From Polytrichum commune (Eukaryota; Streptophyta; Polytrichopsida; Polytrichales; Polytrichaceae), in the NCBI GenBank assembly GCA_950295325.1, contig OX485803.1, positions 60,465,554-60,529,553 of the forward strand: DNA of 64,000 nucleotides. The letters are read 5' to 3'. Each line of letters starts with the position of its first letter. The first letter of the stretch is position 1. Below are positions 25,396 to 38,684 of this stretch, in pieces. Below the pieces are notes generated by a model that worked only from the letters and a program-made list of their open reading frames with translations, was not told the DNA's origin and ran no database searches. Made by a program: the position numbers and the translations under genes.

Positions 25396-27828
25396 GTGTT
25401 AGAATGCCATAGAGGGCTTTCTTACTTGACCAAAAATAATTATATCTTCCTCAAATCTTGACACGTGTCAATCCTACACTAAGTTGAGACCCTCTTGAAT
25501 CCTATATGTAAACTATATTCCAACACTAGTAAGAAATAAAATAGAACTCTCTTTGTGGTATTTCACAAGGTAAAGCAATTGGGAAGTAAGTTCAACATGC
25601 AATTACAGGTAACCGTTCTCATAACATTACTCGGCTACCTTGACTTCAAAATCAATATGAAGCACTAGGATTCCGGCATCCGCATGCTTTATCTTGAATT
25701 TATTGCGGGGTCCATGAACACAACTCATTTTTGAGTAATGTTATGTCAAGTACAAACAACTTGGAATGGATTAGCCCTTGTTGGACGTGGGGTGTCAATA
25801 TAAGGTCATATATACAATCTATACAGGCTTCACCAAGTTCATAAACCATATTCTATAAATTTGTGTATTTGAAACCGTATTCTATACATTCTCTTATGTT
25901 TAGAAGCAAGTCAAAAAATATTTGTATTAAACATCGATGATTTTAAAAACATATGTATTTGCATCCAAGTGCACTGAAGTTGCGTATTTGAACTAACATC
26001 AAAATGACATCAAAATGTTTAACTTATTTAACTAGTGTATTTGGAAAATGAGTTGATTTTAGATAGGATCACTTTTGACATGATTAGCTAGAAATGAAGG
26101 TATGTAGTTCAAATATGCTCTATTGTTTTTTTTTGCTTGAAGAGACCCAATTTAGGTCTCTTAGATCCTTTAGGGGTCAACCACGAAGGGAGAAGAACCA
26201 AACTATCAAACTAGATACGATATTCATGGAAATGATAGCATGTGGATCCCACCATCATCCAAACAAACTATAAATTGGTGAGTGAAATAACAACAATCGA
26301 TTTTTGATGAAAGAATCATGAAAGGGCTCTAATAGAGCTTTAAGCTCCTCTTCAAAGTACTCCTCCTAAGATATTTGGCCCTGTTATGAGCACTTCCAAC
26401 TCCATTGGCAACCTTGATCATTGGATCATGCTAGAAATTGTCTTCTCAACTTAGCAACTGCATATAACATAAAATATCTTTTCAAAATTTGGGATCATAA
26501 CAGAAATTATAATTGTTGTAAAGTCCAATATGACATCCTTTTTCTTCAAAAGAATCTTCAAGTGATGACATTAGCCCTCTCAATCAAGCTTGTAATGGTA
26601 GATTCAACTTGAACACATTATCCCAAATCATCATAACATACGTCATTTTGGTCTCCCTCCTAACTCATAACATTCCTTAGCAATACGGTGTTGCATCATG
26701 GGGCCAAATTTTTTGTGGATGCTAGGTCAACATTCCAAAATACACAATATTCAACATGTCTAATGTTCATTATACAAGAGTGGACCAACATCTACTACAT
26801 CAATTTGGACATGCTTACTGGGAAATTTCGGACACAATGTGTTGGATAAATCATAATATAGATTATGGTCATTGCCAAGGACTCATGTGGGGTGGCATAC
26901 CTATTGGGCAAGTCCACATTACCACAACTAGTAGCCTTATACAAAGCCAACAATGCCGGTCAAGAATAAGGCGAGCTAACTAAACAACTACTCCATTTAG
27001 AAAGAGCTTTACAACCTAGTGTTGTTTAATGTTATGCTACAATTATTGCCATTTACCACTTGGGTAATATAGTTGTTGGATTAGGAATGGTGCCCACAAA
27101 AAACCTCATATCTTAAGGTAGTTGGGTCTTAATTGGCTCGTTTTCTTAATCAAACCCCTATATATGATTGGTATACAACTCAATGAAGATCAAAGAGCGA
27201 ACATCATAAACACACATGCTCAAAAGACATTGGACTACATCTTCAAATATTCATAACTACTATGCACTCAATAGTGAACATAATTGGAAGGACCTATGTA
27301 TCCAATTATGAAATCAACACACATGTAGTTCCGATAACCATAACTAAATCAAGGGAGGTCCGATTTTCAATCCGGGTTTTGCACGTATTTTGTTGTAAAT
27401 TTGCTAATGTAACCGGAGTTTTGGTGTGTGAATTTAATGGGTAGAAGTCGGAGAGCATGAAAAACAAACCAAATAACACCCACATACCCTTTGGTATTTT
27501 TTATGGCCCGTCGTCAAAAGAGAAGTGGATGCCATGTGTGGACCATATGGAGTGGGAGTTCAAAACATAATGATTGGGCGGTTCTAAGTTTCGTGTCTTG
27601 GAGGTCAAATTTTCATAGTCATGGACGTCGTCCTTCAATCGTGCATGCCATCATGTGGAAGCAAGGACCGAATCGGTTCCGGAATTTGGATACTGGAGTA
27701 GTCCCATGGTGATTTTGGCATTCATTATACTATTCAGGGGTTTGAAACCGAGGAAAGATTACTTTGGTAAATAAAAATAAAACTATTTAACTTTCATTTA
27801 ATTAATGTATTAAAAAATTGAAGGAAAA
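25396..27828. other. Gene-free intergenic sequence
   Basis: No coding frame above background. At 25617-25633 and 25730-25746 the word 'cataacattactc' occurs in inverted orientation, similar to the fold-back at about 37949-38103. Nothing else is recognised. Confidence 0.45.
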
Positions 27829-28030
27829 TTACTGTGTGTTACTATTTGGAGTTACTCGGTGCTATAACTAGGTATTTTATGAGAATGTAATCTTTTATCA
27901 AGTAAAGTCATTTATGCTTTGTAATGTCCAAACAACCTATTGAGCTTGCGTTAGTAAAAATTGCACTCTTGAGTAAGGCATTATTGCAATGCGTAATTTT
28001 GAATAGTAACATGCACTAATTGGGATAATC
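27829..28030. mobile_element. MITE family copy (TTACCAAGCAAAGTCATT core)
   Basis: About 200 bp bounded by 'tgtgtgttactatttggagt' and the inverted form of 'tgaatagtaacatgcactaa'. The core 'gtaaagtcatttatg ... aatgtccaaacaacctattg' is shared with copies at 20010, 38304 and 44001. No transposase is present. Confidence 0.65.
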
Positions 28031-29755
28031 AATGTAGCTTGATCATGGTACATATTATGGGCCGCACTAATAACGACAATTTCACACTAAAATGTATGGG
28101 GATAATATTGTGTGTGCACATTAATTACCAACCCACACTGTAAGACATCGGAGGTCCAAGACACAACTGATGATATCTTTTTCAAATGTATTCTATTGAT
28201 TACACAACAAACATTTTTTGTGTAGAGCTTATCATGCTCTATTTGAAGACAACAAGATTGACTCCTAACTTCGAGTCATTTGATTAAAGTGACCATTCAA
28301 AGACCAACTACATATACCTTTGAGAAACACTTGCATGCCAATTATTTATGTTGTCTCCCTTGTTCCTTAAACTTAATAAGTTAGTTTATGCTCTTTGGAT
28401 TTGCATTCTCAATTGCTTTCAATCGACACCTTACGCATAACTAGAAGATAAAAGGTAAGAACATAGTGAGTGTTTGAAGACTGAAGTGTAACTACACGTA
28501 ATATGGTATTTAGTGTCATATAGTATTTTATGTCAGTAGGGTAACTTTTTGGATGACACTTCTTATGAATAAGTGAGCAAATATTGTTGGCCAAAACCCC
28601 GGGGGGGGGGGGGGAGGAATAAGAGGCATATATAGCAGGGATGTGACATGTATTTGTCAATTGTCCATTTTTCTTTTGTTTAGGATTAGGTGGATGAAAT
28701 CTTTTATAGCAATTTGGTGCATAGAATTTATTATGATTTAAATGGTGGGTTTAGGGTATGGGTGCACACACATTGTTTGTTGGGTCACCTATCAAAACTT
28801 GATTCAGTAGTAGTAAAATAGACATGCCTAATATGGTTACTCATCTTGATCGGACACCTTTATTTGAGTGATATGTAGTTATGTGTGGCTACAAGAAGTA
28901 AAACTAAAAAGACATGTATTGGAAAGAAATTGGACTACATGCTTAGAATATGATAACTATTCTAGGTTCAATAGCCAACATGATTGGTGGGGGTGAGGGG
29001 GTATATGACCATTCAATAAGCACAAGAATATTGACTCGAATATGAATAATTTATTCATATGAGCTCTGAAAGTTATGAGGAAAGTGGCTATTCACCAATT
29101 TGTATTTATGGTGTGTTTCATATCATGGGAGAAGTGCACTAATAGGGAAAAGTAAGCATTCAAGGCCCATGTACCTTAGCAGTAGGTAGTAGGTACTACC
29201 CTAGTGCATAAGATAAAAATGAAAGAAAATGAATTTTGATTTGAAAGTATGGGATGCCAAAAGGCTTATGGACTAGAAACACACCAGGTTGGTGTTAAAC
29301 TAGCTAATCCCTAAAGTGGTAGAGTGTAGAACCACCATGACATAGAGGCTAATGTCAACTTGGTCCAATTGAAAGAAAGATTTTGAGACTCCCTAATTCT
29401 ACATTTTCAAATAGTGATCAAAATTTATTTCTGTTGGAGCTATATAGAGGACACTCCAACACAAAGTGTGCCTCATTTTCTACTAAATTAAGGTATTGGG
29501 GCCTCGAAGTAACACATCTCCAATAGTGACATCTACTTCCATTAGTCTATAAAATGTGACTTATGGAGCTAAGTTCGCATATTCACCGTGTGCCTCCAAG
29601 CTAGTGGAAGCTATGTGAGTGGTTGGAGTACAAAAGAGCATGCACACATGAATAGACCCCCCACCACCCCCCCCCCTGTTAGCATTGAAAGGCTCAAAAG
29701 AAAATTGACCATTTTGATTTTCCATAGACTCATACTAACTTCGTTACTATGAAAT
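28031..29755. other. Gene-free intergenic sequence
   Basis: No gene is supported. A terminus of the TATTTAGTGTCAC family lies near 28490-28515 without a recognised partner. A C4G14 run is at 28597-28614 and a C10 run at 29667-29676. Confidence 0.45.
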
Positions 29756-30225
29756 TTAGTTACTTCAAACTGATTTGTGTTCGCTAACCTAGAATTTTTT
29801 TTTGCAATTATTTTGACACGTTTAACAACATCAAATCTCCAGAGAACTCTAAAAGTGACACTTATAAGGTCTCGGTACCTTATAAGAGCAAACGTGGCAT
29901 AATCTCTCATCTCTAGAGATAGGGATGGAAAAGATGAATAAGAACCATGCCAAAGAGGGACGCCCTAACTCTAAAACTTGGGCGACAATCTAGATGCTTC
30001 AATCCAACTCGTGTTTGCTAATCTACAAATAATTCACTTCAATTACTTTGACACTTCTAACCATCTGAAATTTACGGAGAACTCTAGACATGACACTCTT
30101 GAAGCCTCAGTACCTCGTAACAACGAAAGTGGCATAATCCATTATCTCTAGAGATAGGGAAGGATAGAAATCGTGCCAAAGAGGCACGACGTGACACTGA
30201 AACTTGCACTGGCGGGTGGGGCGAC
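29756..30225. repeat. Tandem duplication, period about 235 bp
   Basis: Two successive copies share 'gtgttcgctaacct / gtgtttgctaatct' (29777 and 30011), 'gagaactcta', 'gtggcataatc', 'ctctagagataggga' (29911 and 30146) and 'tgccaaagagg'. The offset is 234-235 bp throughout. The two copies have diverged by many substitutions, so the duplication is not recent. Confidence 0.75.
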
Positions 30226-30670
30226 AGGCTGGGCACGAGTGACTTTTGATCAATTTCCCCAAGGCAGGCATCACCCCAGCAGCAGCAGCAGCAGCAGGTG
30301 AGTGGAGAGGATACTTTCACATATGTTAACTTATGTGAAAGTAGAAAACACATACGATAAAACCACATGCCAGTGGGGTACACAGCACAGGCAGGATGTG
30401 GCTTGAATGCCAGCCTGCCTGCCTGCCTGCCTGCCTGGTGCCAGCCCCCTCTCCCTCCCCCGGCCGCCCGGGGCAACCCACCGTGTGCAAAAGCACAAGC
30501 ACAAAGCACAAGCAGACAAGTCGCCTTGCACACAACAACTGCTCTTTCCTCGCTCGTCACCTCACCTCCCCACCGTTGTTGTTGTTGTTATTGTTGTGGT
30601 GGTTCTGACTCGTCACTCGCTTGCCCCACCTGTGTGTGTGCGTCTGGGAACTAAGTTAACATACTTCCTT
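30226..30670. other. GC-rich island with CAG and GCCT microsatellites
   Basis: This patch is far more GC-rich than its surroundings. It holds seven CAG units at 30277-30297, six GCCT units at about 30413-30437 and a GTT-rich stretch at about 30575-30600. Several overlapping open frames exist on both strands, but their proteins are low complexity (runs of Pro/Ala/Cys), lack family motifs and look like by-products of composition. It could be a relic promoter or CpG-rich leader. Confidence 0.4.
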
Positions 30671-31001
30671 ACGGAGTACAACCGTCGCTGCATGTCCATG
30701 TCCACCAGATGATTGCATTGGCATCGACTGATGAGTAGGATATGATTGTCGTACACCTTTTTCTCCTCCCCCCACCCTCCCACCCCCCTAAAGGCCCAGG
30801 CCGACGTTTTTTCCCCCGGCTGGGGTGAACCAACCCGTACACTGGTTCCTTGGAGGCAAGGGTTTAGGTGTCCCACAAGGAACAAGTGTATGGGTTGGTT
30901 CGTCCAAATCGGTACAAGCCCCCACATAGACACCGCCAATCATTTAATTGATCTTTTCTTAATTTACGGATAGGTGACACAAATCATAAGTAAAAAAAAT
31001 A
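30671..31001. other. Intergenic spacer
   Basis: Non-coding, with C-rich stretches near 30765-30790. Nothing is recognised. Confidence 0.4.
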
Positions 31002-31664
31002 GGGGGGGGGGGGGCGGGTGGATGTTAAATCGATTGTAAATTGGTTGTGCCACCCACCTCTTCATGAGGAGTGCCCACAACACCATGGGTGTTGATGGAT
31101 TGGTCGCTCGGTGGAATCAAAGTTCAGATGACGAAGTTATGGAGGTTTGAAGTTGTTGGGGGACTCCAGGCCCAACGGCTAAGGGAGAATGTCTACTTGG
31201 CCCCAACTCTTAGGAGGGGGACAAAAGGTTACTTGATTGTGGGGTAGGGGCCCTGCCCAAAGTCCTTATATGGGTGAGGCGGCATTGCCGACCAACCCCA
31301 CCCGAGGCAGCACGACACAACCTCCATGGGCGTTGGCCCAAAGTGGGGGCATAGTTGCCAAATATGCTTCGGGTTGTTGTAGCGTTGCTCTGGCAACACG
31401 ATAATAGGAATAGAAGGGAGAGGGGGGGGGGTGGTTAAATCAACTATAGATTGGTTGTGCCGTGCACCTCTCCATGAGGAGTGCCCGCAACACCGTGGAT
31501 GTCGATGAATTGGCCGCTCGGTGGAATCGGAGATTGGATGACGAAGTTATGGAGGTCTGAAGTTGTTGGGAGATTCCACGCCCAACGGTTATGGGAGAAT
31601 GTCTACCTCGCCCCAACTCTCAGGAGGGGGACAAAAGGTTACTTGACGGTGGGGTAGGGGCCCT
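31002..31664. repeat. Direct repeat, two copies of about 255 bp, 406-407 bp apart
   Basis: Copy 1 (about 31002-31258) and copy 2 (about 31408-31664) both start at a poly-G run (31002-31014; 31422-31431). They share 'attggttgtgcc', 'catgaggagtgccc', 'tcgctcggtggaatc', 'gatgacgaagttatggagg', 'gggagaatgtctac' and 'ggagggggacaaaaggttac'. The intervening 150 bp is different. Short LTRs or a tandem unit are both possible; no primer-binding site was recognised. Confidence 0.8.
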
Positions 31665-33242
31665 CCTTGGCCACTGATGTTGCACCTTAAGACCTTTTGG
31701 TTTGCATTACCTCGAAGAGCCCTGTAAATTTGATGTGCTTTTTGGGAGACTTTGCAAAATATTTGTGCAAGTTATGCAAGAGGTTCTTGATTTTCTCTAT
31801 GATCAGCAAATGCGACAATTCCTTGATTGCAAGGTTGGTGCGCGATGGCTCACACAATGGACCCCTTGCATGTGGGGGTTGATTGTGTCTTGTAAAAGCT
31901 TGGTCACACGTGACCTTGCACCCCACCACATCCCACTACCAACGTTGGACCACCTACTCCACATGCACTAATTATGCACCAAGAAATAAACTTTGCACCA
32001 AAATGACTAAACTAGCAACCCTAAACACCCAACCAACCACTATTAAGACCATATTTGCATGCAACAAAATTTGCAAGCAAGAAGACCTCATCAAACCTCA
32101 TCATACTTGCATAAGACATGCATAAGAGCTCATGAAGACCTCATTATACCTCATCCAAACCTGCATCAAACCTCACAAGACCTCATCCATAAATAATAAG
32201 ACCACATATAAAAGAAATAGAGTGAAGACAGCTAAGAGAACTAACTTGGAAAACTTCAATAAGTTTGGAATTGAGTTGCTGAGAGGTAAGAGCTCCATGA
32301 ACAAAAAAAACATAAACAATCACCTCATAAAACTTTGGAGTGGTGGCACCTTCCTTGAGATATTTGACTAAGACCAAGAGGAGTGCAAAGATTAATCTTG
32401 GACAATTTAGGCATGGATGCTTATCCAAGCCTGATTGTCTACAATTGTTACCTCGTCCACAATTAATGCAAGATATTCCTCCTTGAATAGCATCTCTCGA
32501 CTTTGCCTAACCTGAGCGTAGAGATATTTAGCCATCAACCATCCGGAGTTGTCCCCCCAATATTACTTGTTGAGGTGGGGCATCTTTTAAAAAGAGGAAC
32601 AACTTTCACATGGATTCATACTCCAATATGGGGCAACCATGCTTGAGCATATGAAACAATGTTGCAAATTACATAATCTTGCATGTTTTATCAACTTTGA
32701 ACTATTATTGTACCTAAACAAAAGCAATGCACAAATTAGAACTTAAATTCAATGGACAAGAAAGGCATACAAGAAATTTTGAAAAGAGAGAACATGGCTA
32801 TGGTGGAGGATATTTACTTGCAAGAGAATGGTTGGTCGATTCAAGGTTTGTGCATTGTAGATAGGAACAACCTTCAAATGATTGCACTTAAAATTGATGT
32901 AGTATTCATCCTTAAAGTTTTATACATTCAAGTGTGGCAAATTAACCTTTGTGTGTCATTTTCTAGCGCGCTTTTCAAGGGTATCTGATTTGGCGCCCGT
33001 CACCATAAGTTTGCCCTTTACCAAAGGGCACACAATGCATTGAGCCATACCAATAATGGATTATTTCCCAACCCGCAACATCTTTGCCCATGGTTGGGCA
33101 AAAGCCCAATAATCTTGACACTTACGACTAGATATTCCTTACCCTTACATTTTGTTCTTAGCTACATGCACCTTGAAGCATGTCAAATTGATCACATCTA
33201 TATGGTCGGACTCGACACATGTAGATAGGTTTTTGGATTAAC
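31665..33242. other. Gene-free intergenic sequence
   Basis: Several open frames of 60-90 codons on both strands show no family motif. Between about 32040 and 32190 the sequence is rich in repeated 'cctcatcaaacctcat'-type words. No gene is supported. Confidence 0.4.
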
Positions 33243-33434
33243 AAAACCACACAGGGAAGACTAAATAAGTGTCAGACTGAACTCTAAGTGTCATTATTAG
33301 GTTAATTGATAGATTACAATGACTTTAGAATGTATGTTAAAACCACACAGGGAAGACTAAATAAGTGTCAGACTGAACTCTAAGTGTCATTATTAGGTTA
33401 ATTGATAGATTATAATGACTTTAGTATGTAATTG
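33243..33434. repeat. 96-bp tandem duplication, nearly identical copies
   Basis: The segment beginning 'aaaaccacacagggaagact' at 33243 is repeated from 33339. The copies differ at only a few positions near their 3' ends (for example ttacaatg/ttataatg, ttagaatg/ttagtatg). High identity suggests a recent duplication. Confidence 0.9.
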
Positions 33435-36400
33435 GAGTGCCAAACCTAGGTAAGACCTTGTTTGATGTAAATTTCATGGAATTAAAATATTAAGGAGTGG
33501 ATTAGGGTCACTCAATGTAGTACATGCAATTGCGCAGTCTCTCTTTCACAACTATAGTCCACTAATCACGACTTGCTATACCATGGATGTTTTTTATGTA
33601 GGGAGTCACGACTCATCAATAATCTTTTTGAGTAACCAGTTCCCACATTTAATCAAGGCCAAGGGTGCCTTGACATGAACAATAATCTCTCCTTGATTAA
33701 TTGAGAATTTAGTGGATCAAGAAATTGAATAGTAATGACAATGTGGGTCACGACGTTCATTAATTCATCTTAGATTTTAATGAGGTAGTGGGACCATTGT
33801 CCTTACATGCACCGACCGAAGGATGACATCCTATAAGTTTTCGGAACCATTGGCCATAACAAGGTAATATACATGCCTATGCCATGGTCCATTAACCCTT
33901 TATTTTGATTTGATTTGATAACGTTTTATGCACGAATTTACTATGGTAATATTTATAGCAATTCACCTATTAAATGCAAATGTTCTTTCTATAATGTACT
34001 TTTAATTCCAATTATGTCTAGAGTTCATTTTATAATTCACAAATCAAATGTTTTTATGCCGTCATAGGTTTATTGATTAAAAATAAACCTCTTCCATTAA
34101 TTTGTAAAAGACAATGGTGAGTTGGGATAACTAGCCGTTCTTAGAGCATAGTATCTAGGTTTACATAAACAAGTCACCAAGGTCTGTGGGTATGTGGCCA
34201 ATTGTAAGTTAGGACATGTCGTATAATGGTCAAGTATCTTGTACATGTTCTTGTTGATATCACTTCCTTCCTTTTATACATGCGCTCTACATTCGTTATG
34301 GGGCGAACCCGCAAGGTTCTTCCCTCTCGTTAACTACCATTCCTTTGCAAAAGACCATGGCCATTTGATAGCACTTGACTTCTGGGTTATATCTTATTAG
34401 GGCTTGCCTCATGATTTTGGATTGCTCAAAAGTTCATTATAAATCTACTGTGATTATGGTTCAATACCAATCTCACTGGAATTACAGGACTTCACATTCT
34501 GTAATTTGCTTCACCTTGGCACCAATGTGATTGAAGTTGGAGAAATACCTCACTCTACTCTCGAGGATTCTATGAATTCCATTACAAAGCTAAGCGGGGA
34601 GATGGTCATGTTCAAACGATTGTGGGACAGTCTCAAGTTGCGAGGACTTTATACTGCCACACTACTTACACAATTGCACTTGAAATATTTCAATTTACTT
34701 CAAGTAAATTCTTTAAGACCATGGCGTGGACACTTGTACAACAACAATTGCCATTCCCACAAATACTAGTGTGACAAATATCATCAAGAGAGAACACTTA
34801 AGAGGTATATTCCTAATAATGACCTTTAATTCGACAAGGATGAGACTCCAAAGCTCTCTCTTCTTGTTTTTCCCTCACTTTTGGATGATAGCCAATGGTA
34901 TTAGGAATTTGAACTATGACCCCTCATCAATCCCATGAGACTCATAATCTGGAATTTTGGTAGACAATGGTCCTATGCATTCAAACGAAGCAAATTATTA
35001 TATATTAGATCCATACAACATGGGGTTTTACGCCCTAGAGACAATTGCACTTTGAATGCTTGCTTCTTCACAACAAATCTCATAAAAAATCAGACAATGA
35101 TGTTTGCAAAATCATTGGTTACAACCATTTGTTACTAAAAAAAAATCATACACAAAGCAAGGCTTCACGCTTAAACAATGGATTCATATTATATCATAGT
35201 AATTTAATAAATTCACAGAAGATCCTCTCTTTTCTCGAGAGGGAATGAAACTTTGAAAATTGGGAGAAATCCTTTGAGTCTTCTATGACTGAGTCTAACT
35301 ATGGCCTATAGAACTATATAGAGGTAACAAAAGTAGAATCATGCGCCCCAAGAGGTGCGTATATCCATTGCCTCATTCAAGAGCTGCTCCTAATTTTCCA
35401 CATGTCCATTGCAACTTTATTGACCTCTTTTAATCCAAGTCAATAGTCTGAACATTCACTTTGACAACCACTAAATAAATTTGAATTTAGTAGTCACTAA
35501 TTTACATGTTTTGTCATTATTTCAAGAACTTTATTGACAAATTGAGCTCAAAATCATCAAAATTTCAAAAATGGCACTAATCTAACCAAAAAGTTAGATT
35601 ACAACACATATGGATGATGACCCATGATCTAGGTTGGATGGTGGGCCACAACGGCAAATGTGCTTAGCAACTACATTGGCTCGTGCAAGGGTGCTACAAT
35701 TGTCATCATGTTTGTTGCTAGATCAAGAGGTAGATGAATCAACTTTTGTGTGCTTACATGAGATGAAGCAAACATGCATAATGGCCCATAATTTTCAAAA
35801 TTCCGCAAGCTTATGAAGTAGCTCTTGAGGATAGTGGGCTACCTAAGCTTGATAGCCAAGGGCAATGGGGTAGAGGAGCCTGATATTGTGGCACTATGTA
35901 CATACTGCAGACATGGCAACAAGGTGCACAAAGTAGGCTTAGACCATATTGCGCACAATTTACACACACCGAGGTTTGCATACAAGTTGCGGGTCCTCTC
36001 AGACAATAGATCAAAGGACTAGGTAACCCAACTCCCTTCACCCACAACCAACTCTCACGAAGTTAAAATTTTGTAACAATTGCATCAAGTCAATTAATAT
36101 CACTACACACACAACAATAAACTATGTGAGCGAGCAAGAGGATGCAACGTGAGGGAGGCAATGCCATTTTGTGAGCATGTTGTGGAAAGTCGACGTTCAA
36201 GTGAGCAAGTAGAATTCAAATTTTGACATCACAATTTTGCAACTACAACACAATCTTTCATTCCTTTATCAACCTCAGTACCCCGCAAAGCAACTATATG
36301 AGTACCAACTTTGATAGGGAACTTGAGAAAGAAGAAGCGGGTTGCATGATAAAGGACTTGGGAGGCTAGCCGCTAGAGAGGTAGTGCCGCAGTTTGAAAC

Positions 36401-37546
36401 GAAGCTACATCCAAGGCAATGAAAACTTGAAGATGTGTAGCAAAAATTGGGGATGAAGATCCAAACAAAGACATAATTTGGGCATAATTAACTCATTGAC
36501 GAGGGGGGGGGGGGGGGGGGGGACTTTGGGGATGAGCCCCACTTGCGATCCACCCTAAAGTTGACTCCCATCAACTTCGCACTGGGGCGTCCAACTAGCA
36601 GGTCGTTTTTGCGCAAGGTACATGTAATGGGCAATAGGAAGGCCATGACCTCAATCATAATGGTGATGAGTGGCACCCAACCCACTTAAGAAGTGGACAT
36701 TTTGTTGGGGCATGTTGTAGTCTTTTGGCTATGTTTAGCCCCCCACCCCCCCCCCCCCAAAAAAAAGTTGGTCGTCAATGCCCAAAAATAGAAATACACG
36801 TATTTATGTTATGAATTTTTGATTTTGGACACGTGTACGGCTGAGCAATTGAGGGAACAATCCTAATTCTACAAAACTTCCATTCTTATGGTCAAATTTA
36901 TCACAAAAAATGTTGATTTTGTTTAATAAGTCGTTGAATTGGACACAATCATTTTTGGAAGATTTTGTTTCAGCCTTTAGGGGTTAATCAAATCACAAAT
37001 CTAAAAGCAATATGCGCAAAACATCAAGGTTGTGTTACACATGTGGCCCAAGACCATGAGAGAAAAATAATTTTGGATTTCTCATGGTGAAGGTCAAGAG
37101 TCCAACACCATGACCATGATAAATCCAAAATTTATCTATTTAAAGCCTTGGTCAAGGGATATAATGGAAAAAACACTTAGGCTAGGACATATGTTTATTA
37201 ATGGAATATCTAAGATTCAAACAGTACTAAAATTAGATCATGCTGAAATATATTTATACTAAAATAAAAACACTCAAAATGAATATTTTCTTTGGCAGTC
37301 GCCATCAATTTATAATGAGCAACTTATTTAGGTTGGCTCATGCAAAATCCAGATGACCACCAAACATGATCTATTTTTGGACATGTAAGATTCCATGTCA
37401 CTTTCTCATTCATTTGCTTACATGATTGATTTAATTTTTGATGACCTATGTAAAGTGAAGTGGGACTACCACTCATTTCTCAAGAAGCAGTAGTTATGGT
37501 CCATGGTCGCTAGTGTAAACATGCTCTTGTTCAACCTTGGAACTGA
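33435..37546. other. Gene-free intergenic sequence
   Basis: No supported gene in about 4.1 kb. It contains a perfect G20 run at 36503-36522 and a C13 run at 36746-36758. A short inverted pair, 'ttttggatttctcatgg' (near 37070) and 'ccatgataaatccaaaa' (near 37113), can form a hairpin. Open frames of up to about 85 codons have no recognisable motif. Confidence 0.4.
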
Positions 37547-37784
37547 AGGCCACTTCACACACGAGCAAGAGTTGTGACCATGTACAACAAGGGCCCTTGA
37601 TTATCATCTGAAAGTTGTTCCTATGGCATGATATGCTGAAATTTGCGTCAATCCCACCTCTTGGAGGTGGGCTTGACGCAAATTCCGGTAGACCATGAAC
37701 TTAGGTGGTCTCGGCCTTCTTGACCAATGAGAGACCTTAGAATGAAACGGTCATGGGCCTTCGGTGTAATGTGTGAAGTGACCC
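37547..37784. mobile_element. Possible PIF/Harbinger-like MITE, diverged
   Basis: 'aggccacttcacaca' at the left pairs with the inverted right end 'gggtcacttcacacatt'. TAA follows the right end (37785-37787), but the left flank reads TGA. The termini match the elements at 39613 and 54020. This is weaker than those two because one flank is altered. Confidence 0.45.
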
Positions 37785-37948
37785 TAAGCCCCAAAGACGG
37801 GTACAAAGTTTATGAGGATTTGCCCAACTTCGAATGGAGATGTTGGATTTTGAGTCTCCAATTGGGCGGATATATGCCATGGTGAAACATGTCCGCTCAT
37901 CTCCACCTACAAAATGGATAAAAGTTTAAAATTAGGTGGTGGGAGATT

Positions 37949-38103
37949 ACTCATAACATTATTCATGTCCATAACAATGTTATGTGGGACTGGAAGTATT
38001 CCACAAAATATTCTCCATATACATGTTAAATACAGAAAATATTCTATGAAATACTATTAGTCCCATAGAACATTGTTATGGATCTTAATAATGTTATGCT
38101 CGG
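37949..38103. repeat. Fold-back element with about 70-bp arms
   Basis: The left arm 'ctcataacattattcatgtc' and 'cataacaatgttatgtggga' are matched by an inverted right arm that ends 'cttaataatgttatgctcgg'. Only a short AT-rich loop separates the arms. Similar words at 25617 and 25732 suggest further diverged relatives. Confidence 0.6.
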
Positions 38104-38303
38104 GCTAATGCACTGGACTATGTTAGGGCATGACTCGTTCTAAGTGAAGTTGGTTAATGGTGAGGCAATAATATCCACAACCTTGGCCACTTGCCACATG
38201 CCCCTCACATTCATGTGGATTGTAGCGTTAATTAAGCATGCTTTGAATGGCCGAGCGGGTACGCTCAATGAACAAAGGAGAACCGACCGCCACACTGGTA
38301 TCT

Positions 38304-38500
38304 TAATTACGTAATGAGTGTTACTACGGTATTCGGAGTCACGCAGTGCGATAATGAGAATGTAGTATTTTACCAAGCAAAGTCATTCATGTCTCAACAA
38401 CCTATTGAACTTCCATTACTAAGGATTGAACTTATGAGTAAAATGTTATTAAACTGCGCAACTTTGAATAGTATAACACACGAATTGGGATAGCTGATGT
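38304..38500. mobile_element. MITE family copy (TTACCAAGCAAAGTCATT core)
   Basis: This shares 'ttttaccaagcaaagtcatt', 'acaacctattgaactt' and the inverted ends 'gtgttacta' / 'tagtataacac' with the copies at 27829 and 44001. It directly abuts a truncated member of the hAT-type MITE family on its right. Confidence 0.65.
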
Positions 38501-38504
38501 AGTT

Positions 38505-38684
38505 ACAAATGAGAAATAACCGGTTGAAGTTCAAGACTTTAGGAAAATTATCGATTGTTTTACCTTAAACATAGAGAATATACATTGAATTCATTAATTA
38601 AAATAATGAAAACTCATGTAGCCCATCGGACTTGGAAACACTAGGATCTCGATTGATTATGCCCAAAAAATTCCCTCGACAGTG
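38505..38684 (+). mobile_element. 5'-truncated copy of the CAATGATCGGGGAGA MITE
   Basis: It contains 'agttacaaatga', 'gaaataaccggttgaagttc', 'agaatatac', 'ggacttggaaacactaggat' and ends 'ttccctcgacagtg'. The left terminus and the short internal segment before the ataaccgg motif are missing. Confidence 0.65.

Noticed and set aside
30084-30560. Minus-strand open frame of 158 codons in the GC-rich island
   Set aside because: The protein is composition-driven (runs from CAG and GCC repeats) and equally long frames exist on the other strand.
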